From an uncultured bacterium (GTDB lineage: Bacteria > Bacillota > Clostridia > Lachnospirales > Lachnospiraceae): a stretch of DNA of 64,000 nt. This document shows positions 59,440-64,000 of this stretch, in pieces (position 1 is the stretch's first letter; the number at the start of each line of letters is the position of its first letter). The position numbers and the translations under genes were made by a program. The stretch covers positions 44,721 through 108,720 of the forward strand of contig CANSLJ010000012.1 in NCBI GenBank assembly GCA_947647735.1, in the 5' to 3' direction. The notes under the pieces are model-generated. The model saw only the letters and a program-made list of their open reading frames with translations, did no database searches and had not been told where the DNA came from.

Positions 59440-62400
59440 ATGAAGTTCAAAAGATGGAAGAAAATGATTGTTATGCTGATGATAGCGACCATGTTCCTCC
59501 AGAGCGTGGTTGTGTACGCCGATGATATTGTACCGGAAGAACCGAAAACAGAGGACGTACAGGACACTGCGGATGATGCCGCAGATAAGCAGGATGCGCC
59601 GGATGATGACAAGGAAAGCAATCCGGAAGCGGGATCGCCGGAGACCTCGGATGAGGGAGAAAATATACCGGCGGTGGACGGAAGTACCGGCGGCGAAGAA
59701 AAGCCGAAGGTAGAGACAGACACAGGGGGTTCCACAGAAGGTGAAACCAATGAAAACGGGGAAGAAACAAATAATCCGGATGAGATCGTAGATAACCTGG
59801 AAGAGGTTGAAGGTGAGATCATTGAGGAGGAAATCCCCGAGGAGGAAGTACCGGAGGAAATCCCTGAGGAAGTACCAGAAGAGGTTCAGGCATTTCTGGA
59901 TGCAGTAGCAGCCCTTCCCTCTGTGGAGGAAGTTACTGTGGAAAACGCAGAGGAGATCGGCGTACAGGTGAACGCCGTGATCGATATGTGGGAGGATCTG
60001 AACGTAGAGTTCTACGAGCGCGAAGATGTGCAGGCGGCTATGGAAGTAGTCCATGAGTTGTTTGAGGCGGTTCTGGCGGCGGAAGAGATTGAGAAGCCGG
60101 AAGTGTATGCGATGGGAACAGTTGAGAAGAGTTCAATCGCAAATGAGTTTCATCAGTTTCCATGGGGTAATGACTTTTCTTACGATGGCTATAATTACTA
60201 TTGTCAAGCAACAAAAGGTAAAGTTACTATCACTGATGAAGAGGGCGTTTATGATTTCGGGGTGCCCGCTATTTTTCCGAATCATAGCGGCTGGACGAAA
60301 CCCAATCCGGGAACTTTTTATAATCCTATTGTATCTGGTGCAGGCGGCATAGTAAATGTGACGGTAGAAAATTCCGGGGATGGATTGAGGATAAACTTTA
60401 AGCCCGGCAGTAAAACCGGAACAACGACCGTAAAAGTATCGATATCTTTTTATTACACAACAACAGGTATTTATACTGAAACAGTACCAGGTAACCTTTA
60501 CTTTTGGTATACGGTTACCAATAAATATGGCGGGGATACCAAGCCTGTTGAAAAACCTGAAAAACCTACAGATGCAGAGGTACAAGATTTCTATGATGGA
60601 AATAATATAGCTATTATTGTCAGATGCGTGGATAATAAAGGACATAATGGCAGCCTGAAACGGCTTGCAAAAGGTTCCTATACCATCGGTGAGGTTGAAG
60701 CTTATGACGGCAGCAATGAGGAGCTGTCAGAAGACGAATGGTCTTGGATGTGCAAGGTTCATGTGGACCAGAAATACTATTTGGATATGTGGCATACAAA
60801 CTTTCAGAGTAAATGGGGTACACATTATCTGACAGATAAGGATGCGGATGTTTATGCACCATTTTATTACTTTAATGGTGGATATTGCAGTTATGCAGAT
60901 GATGATTTGCCGGAAGGCTGGTATTGTCTGACGGAAGACGCACCGGTTTATGTGGATATTACACATAAGACACCGGTTCAACCGATAAAGGAGTATACGG
61001 TTACTTATACGGATGGGGTACCTGGTACAGTAGTATTTCCTGATCAGAGTTATGAGGAATTAAAAGAAGGCGCTCAAACTCCGAAATTTGTTGGAACACC
61101 TGAGCGTGAGGGATATACGTTTGCAGGTTGGAAGCTTACCAGTGTAAAGCCTAATAAAGATGGCGTACAGGATACCGTGAAAGCAGAGGATGCTAATAGT
61201 GAGAACGAAATCATCTATACTGCGATATGGGAGAAAGTAAAGAAAAATTTAACGGACATACAGAAGGAAATTGTTGCTGAAAAGGATGTGCCTGATCCGG
61301 TAAAAGAAAGTCTTGGACAGAAGAATCTCACAATCAGTTACCCTGATCTTGGTGGAAAGGTTAAGATTCCAAGCGGTAGCGAAGGCGTTACACTTCTTTA
61401 TAAGATTACAGTAACCGGCGATGAAGGGGCTGCTTATAAAGTAACTGATGATGGTGCGACCAGAGTAGGCGGCGATGGAACACAGACAGGAAAGGGTGCT
61501 CCTATCACAGGAACGATCGACAGTACAAAGAAGGCAGAGATTTATGTTGTGAAGACTTTTACTGCTGAGAATATTAATCAGGATGGAGAAGTTGTAAACA
61601 ACGCAGTTCTTGAAAGCGGTAATTCTGAGACAACAGATCCGATTGACAAGGAAGACTCGGAAAAGACACCTGTAGAAGAGGAAATTCCCAAGCCCGTCAA
61701 AGATAAGCTGGGATTAGAGGTTATCGTGGATTGTGTCAATACAACGATCGATCCGCTCCACAAAGATAAGACATATGATGTGCAGGACGGCAGTGTGACA
61801 GTCGGTGAAATCACCAAATCAGGTGATGAATATACCTGCGAAGTGACTGTCCTTGCAGATGAGTATGTGAAGAAATATACAGAGGAGATGAAGGAAGCAC
61901 ATGTACTTGTTGATCCCTCTAAAGGAACTGCCAAACTGACGCTGAAATGGAATGAGGATGATCAGAAATGGGAAGCAGAAAAGAAGCAAGTAACCTTTAA
62001 GGTTCGCTGCGGTAAACCTTCTGCCAATGTAAACATCATTCGCAATTACAGCTATGAATTAGTAGATGAAAACCCCGTGAAAGAATCAAAACGGGAAAAG
62101 GGTACAACGCCTGTAGAAATCAAAGAGGGCAAAGTAACCGTAAATGCAGATGCATACAAGGTTTATGACGGCATGGAAGGGATTGACGCGAAAGAGTATG
62201 AACTCAAGTCGGTAACCGTGAAAAAAGGCAGCGAAGTAATTACGGATGTTGTTCCGGATTCCGGGAAACCACTCAGCTTTGCGGCAGAGGCAGATGGCCT
62301 GTATGAAGTGACACTCAACTATGAGCTGGTTGAAACGGCAAAGAAAACAGTTACCGTTATTTATGTGGATGAAGACGGCAGAGAACTGGGGAGAGTAGAT

Positions 62401-63579
62401 GATATTCCGAAAGTGAATTATAAAGATCCCTATGATGTCAGCGACAAAGTGACGGAAACTTATACAGATGAAGACGGAAACAACTATATTGTCCTTGGCG
62501 TAGATGAGGATGGCGATCCCGAAGAGGGAACAGCAGATAAAGACATCGTAGTAACGATCATCTGCACGCTGGATAATATCGGTCCTGAGGGTCCGGATAA
62601 GATTCCCGACAAGTATCAGGTTATTGTAACCTATGAAGCAGTGAACGGGACGATAAACGGTTCCAAGAGGGAGATTGTAAGCCTGAAAAAAACGGATGAG
62701 AATGGGAAGGAAGAATACGCAACAGCGGAGGACGGCGGAAAAGGCTATCTGACAGCAGGGCAGATCCCTGGTACTTCTGCAAATGAGGGATATGGAAACG
62801 GAGTCTGGGCTCCGGCAGAGCCGACCGTTACCTATGAGATTACAAAGAATACAGATTTTGTGATCACATATTCACGGAATACGCAGCCTACGCCTCCCGG
62901 TGGCGGTGGAAATAATGACGACGATGACGATGACGACGACGATGATCCAGACCCGACGCCCACACCGACATCAGACCCGACACCACCTGTACCGCCCACA
63001 CCGATCCTGCCCGGGCCTACAGTGACACCTACGCCTGTACCGCCCACACCGACGGTAACAAACGTGACACCTGTACCGCCCACACCTACGGCAGCGCTGG
63101 CGACAGCAGATCCCGAAGTGGCACAACTCCTGGATGAGATCGTACCGCTGGCCGGCGGGGAGGAAGCAGACGGTGAGGCTGAACCGGAACCGGTGGAACT
63201 GGATGAGGAAGGCGTGCCGAAAGCAGGCAAGGGCCTTAGCTGGGCACTGGTGAACTTCGCACTGATGAATCTGGCAGTCTTTGAATCCCTGATGCTTCTG
63301 GTCGGATATTTTGTGAAGACGAAGAACTCATCTGAGGAAGAGGACGAAGAAGAGAAGAAGAAGTTAAAGAAAAAAGGTATTATGCGTATCATCAGCCTGC
63401 CGGTAGCGATCATCTCTATCATCGCATTCTGCCTGACAGAAGATATCACGCTTCCGACCGCATTCGTAGACCGTTATACACTCCTGATGGCGATCATCGC
63501 GCTTGTACAGACAGCAGTAGTAGCACTGTCCCGCAAGGAGTTGGAAGACGAAGAGGAAGAAGTTAAGGTTGAAGCATAA
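59440..63579 (+). CDS. Large repetitive surface protein with membrane-anchored C-terminus
   Basis: A 1379-residue extracellular protein. A signal peptide (MIVMLMIATMFLQSVVVYA) is followed by an acidic Glu/Asp/Pro linker (about 30-160), a helical segment, unassigned beta domains, a flg_new/InlB-type B repeat (PGTVVFPDQSYEELKEGAQ... GYTFAGW), DUF11-like and MucBP-like beta units (VTVIYVDEDGRELG), a poly-Asp run and a Pro/Thr wall-spanning stretch (TPTPTSDPTPPVPPTP). The end has no LPxTG; instead it has three or so hydrophobic helices and charged loops. It may be an adhesin. Start 59440 lies after AAAGGAGTGATATG; 59437 is also possible. Confidence 0.88.
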   Translation: MKFKRWKKMIVMLMIATMFLQSVVVYADDIVPEEPKTEDVQDTADDAADKQDAPDDDKESNPEAGSPETSDEGENIPAVDGSTGGEEKPKVETDTGGSTEGETNENGEETNNPDEIVDNLEEVEGEIIEEEIPEEEVPEEIPEEVPEEVQAFLDAVAALPSVEEVTVENAEEIGVQVNAVIDMWEDLNVEFYEREDVQAAMEVVHELFEAVLAAEEIEKPEVYAMGTVEKSSIANEFHQFPWGNDFSYDGYNYYCQATKGKVTITDEEGVYDFGVPAIFPNHSGWTKPNPGTFYNPIVSGAGGIVNVTVENSGDGLRINFKPGSKTGTTTVKVSISFYYTTTGIYTETVPGNLYFWYTVTNKYGGDTKPVEKPEKPTDAEVQDFYDGNNIAIIVRCVDNKGHNGSLKRLAKGSYTIGEVEAYDGSNEELSEDEWSWMCKVHVDQKYYLDMWHTNFQSKWGTHYLTDKDADVYAPFYYFNGGYCSYADDDLPEGWYCLTEDAPVYVDITHKTPVQPIKEYTVTYTDGVPGTVVFPDQSYEELKEGAQTPKFVGTPEREGYTFAGWKLTSVKPNKDGVQDTVKAEDANSENEIIYTAIWEKVKKNLTDIQKEIVAEKDVPDPVKESLGQKNLTISYPDLGGKVKIPSGSEGVTLLYKITVTGDEGAAYKVTDDGATRVGGDGTQTGKGAPITGTIDSTKKAEIYVVKTFTAENINQDGEVVNNAVLESGNSETTDPIDKEDSEKTPVEEEIPKPVKDKLGLEVIVDCVNTTIDPLHKDKTYDVQDGSVTVGEITKSGDEYTCEVTVLADEYVKKYTEEMKEAHVLVDPSKGTAKLTLKWNEDDQKWEAEKKQVTFKVRCGKPSANVNIIRNYSYELVDENPVKESKREKGTTPVEIKEGKVTVNADAYKVYDGMEGIDAKEYELKSVTVKKGSEVITDVVPDSGKPLSFAAEADGLYEVTLNYELVETAKKTVTVIYVDEDGRELGRVDDIPKVNYKDPYDVSDKVTETYTDEDGNNYIVLGVDEDGDPEEGTADKDIVVTIICTLDNIGPEGPDKIPDKYQVIVTYEAVNGTINGSKREIVSLKKTDENGKEEYATAEDGGKGYLTAGQIPGTSANEGYGNGVWAPAEPTVTYEITKNTDFVITYSRNTQPTPPGGGGNNDDDDDDDDDDPDPTPTPTSDPTPPVPPTPILPGPTVTPTPVPPTPTVTNVTPVPPTPTAALATADPEVAQLLDEIVPLAGGEEADGEAEPEPVELDEEGVPKAGKGLSWALVNFALMNLAVFESLMLLVGYFVKTKNSSEEEDEEEKKKLKKKGIMRIISLPVAIISIIAFCLTEDITLPTAFVDRYTLLMAIIALVQTAVVALSRKELEDEEEEVKVEA

Positions 63580-63616
63580 GAGTTAGAAACAACATAGCGA
63601 TATGATGAAAAGGCTG

Positions 63617-63639
63617 GCGCCGGGGCATTGCTCCGGCGC
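63617..63639 (+). terminator. Terminator of the surface protein gene
   Basis: GCGCCGG / CCGGCGC stem about 37 bases after the stop; the following sequence lacks a strong T-run. Confidence 0.55.
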
Positions 63640-63757
63640 TGCTTAGAGTATGGGCTTTAGCCTGTTGAGGGCATTGGAGTTTTTCGTGTTCCGAAAAATG
63701 GAAATGCCCGAAACCAAAACCCACCCGCTGTGCGGGTGGAGACAATTCGTTATACAA

Positions 63758-63821
63758 AAAATCACCTTTCCGCTACAATAGAGTTGTTCAGGCACTATTG
63801 CAGGAAAGGAAAGGTGATTTT
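63758..63821 (+). promoter_or_regulatory. RBS-sequestering stem in the IS200 leader
   Basis: AAAATCACCTTTCC (63758-63771) is the exact complement of GGAAAGGTGATTTT (63808-63821), which contains the transposase ribosome site and touches its ATG. IS200 elements are known to hide the tnpA ribosome site this way to limit transposition. Confidence 0.8.
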
Positions 63822-63950
63822 ATGGCGAATAAGAATTATGACTTGGCACATACAAAGTGGATGTGCAAATATCACATCGTATTCACTCCTAAGTATAGGA
63901 GAAAAATTATTTATAATCAATTAAAAAGTGATATACGGGATATTTTGTGA
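63822..63950 (+). pseudogene. tnpA: IS200-type transposase TnpA, N-terminal fragment
   Basis: 42 codons starting MANKNYDLAHTKWMCKYHIVFTPKYRR, the conserved N-terminus of IS200 TnpA (Y1 transposase). The catalytic HUH motif and tyrosine should follow but are absent: the frame ends at 63950 after KSDIRDIL. The DNA after about 63943 (gactgtcaagtaaacg...) does not belong to TnpA and may be another insertion. Inactive. Confidence 0.85.
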
Positions 63951-64000
63951 CTGTCAAGTAAACGTTGGCAAATTTTTTTCATACAGATTTTTCTACTCTG

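Larger units (their letters stand above)
63721..63950 (+). mobile_element. IS200/IS605-family element, truncated
   Basis: A left-end hairpin CCACCCGC/GCGGGTGG (63721-63739) is followed by a leader and the beginning of a TnpA gene, as in IS200. The sequence departs from the transposase after about 42 codons near 63943 and runs into unrelated DNA, so the element is broken or interrupted. The left boundary is approximate. Confidence 0.75.

Noticed and set aside
62920-63100. Low-complexity Asp and Pro/Thr codon runs as possible non-coding repeat
   Set aside because: The frame is open throughout and such runs are normal wall-spanning linkers of surface proteins.

Overview
The window looks like a chromosomal stretch of an anaerobic gut Lachnospiraceae (Bacillota, Clostridia). 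The evidence is strong AGGAGG ribosome sites, Feo iron uptake with a FeoB-associated Cys-rich peptide, a T-box in front of thrS, PdxS/PdxT with a MocR regulator, a glycyl radical enzyme pair, bactofilin, DUF1540, split transketolase and 4-hydroxybutyrate fermentation genes.

Layout. 1-4.5 kb is the right end of a prophage: lysis cassette (coiled-coil membrane protein, holin, endolysin), an XRE/ImmA-type pair and two tiny ORFs. It ends at a perfect 22-bp palindrome inside a truncated ABC substrate-binding lipoprotein gene, a likely attachment junction. 5.4-18.4 kb is ordinary chromosome: fructose-6-phosphate aldolase-like protein, a PAP2-like membrane protein, a DtxR regulator facing the feoA-feoA-feoB operon, tRNA-Gly, TraX, a three-PAS hybrid histidine kinase, a MarR/TSUP pair and an Rpn-type nuclease behind a structured leader.

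18.4-34.9 kb is a catabolic island. A FadR-type GntR regulator faces a creatininase-fold hydrolase, split transketolase, 4-hydroxybutyrate dehydrogenase, 4-hydroxybutyryl-CoA dehydratase and its CoA-transferase, a NifU-like and a Cys-rich protein, a GntP-type permease, a second CoA-transferase and a ribose-type ABC importer. The usual sources of succinate semialdehyde (sucD, GABA transaminase) are absent, so the transketolase may supply the C4 aldehyde. This would be an undescribed route from a sugar-like or cyclitol-like substrate to crotonyl-CoA and butyrate.

35-49 kb holds an AEC transporter, fructosamine kinase, PLP synthase with its MocR regulator, bactofilin with a degenerate LytM partner, a glycyl radical enzyme with an unusual glycyl motif plus activase and regulator, and T-box/thrS. 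49.5-56.5 kb is a LacI-controlled polyol cluster (FGGY kinase, GatD-like dehydrogenase, aldo/keto reductase, PfkB kinase, class II aldolase) with two near-identical operators bracketing a consensus promoter.

56.6-63.6 kb carries what appears to be a phase-variation module: a tyrosine recombinase, a 257-bp segment bounded by perfect 23-bp inverted repeats with a promoter inside, a BTAD/SARP-like regulator, tandem palindromes and a 1379-residue surface protein. As sequenced, the promoter faces away from the regulator (OFF). The window ends in a truncated IS200/IS605 element.
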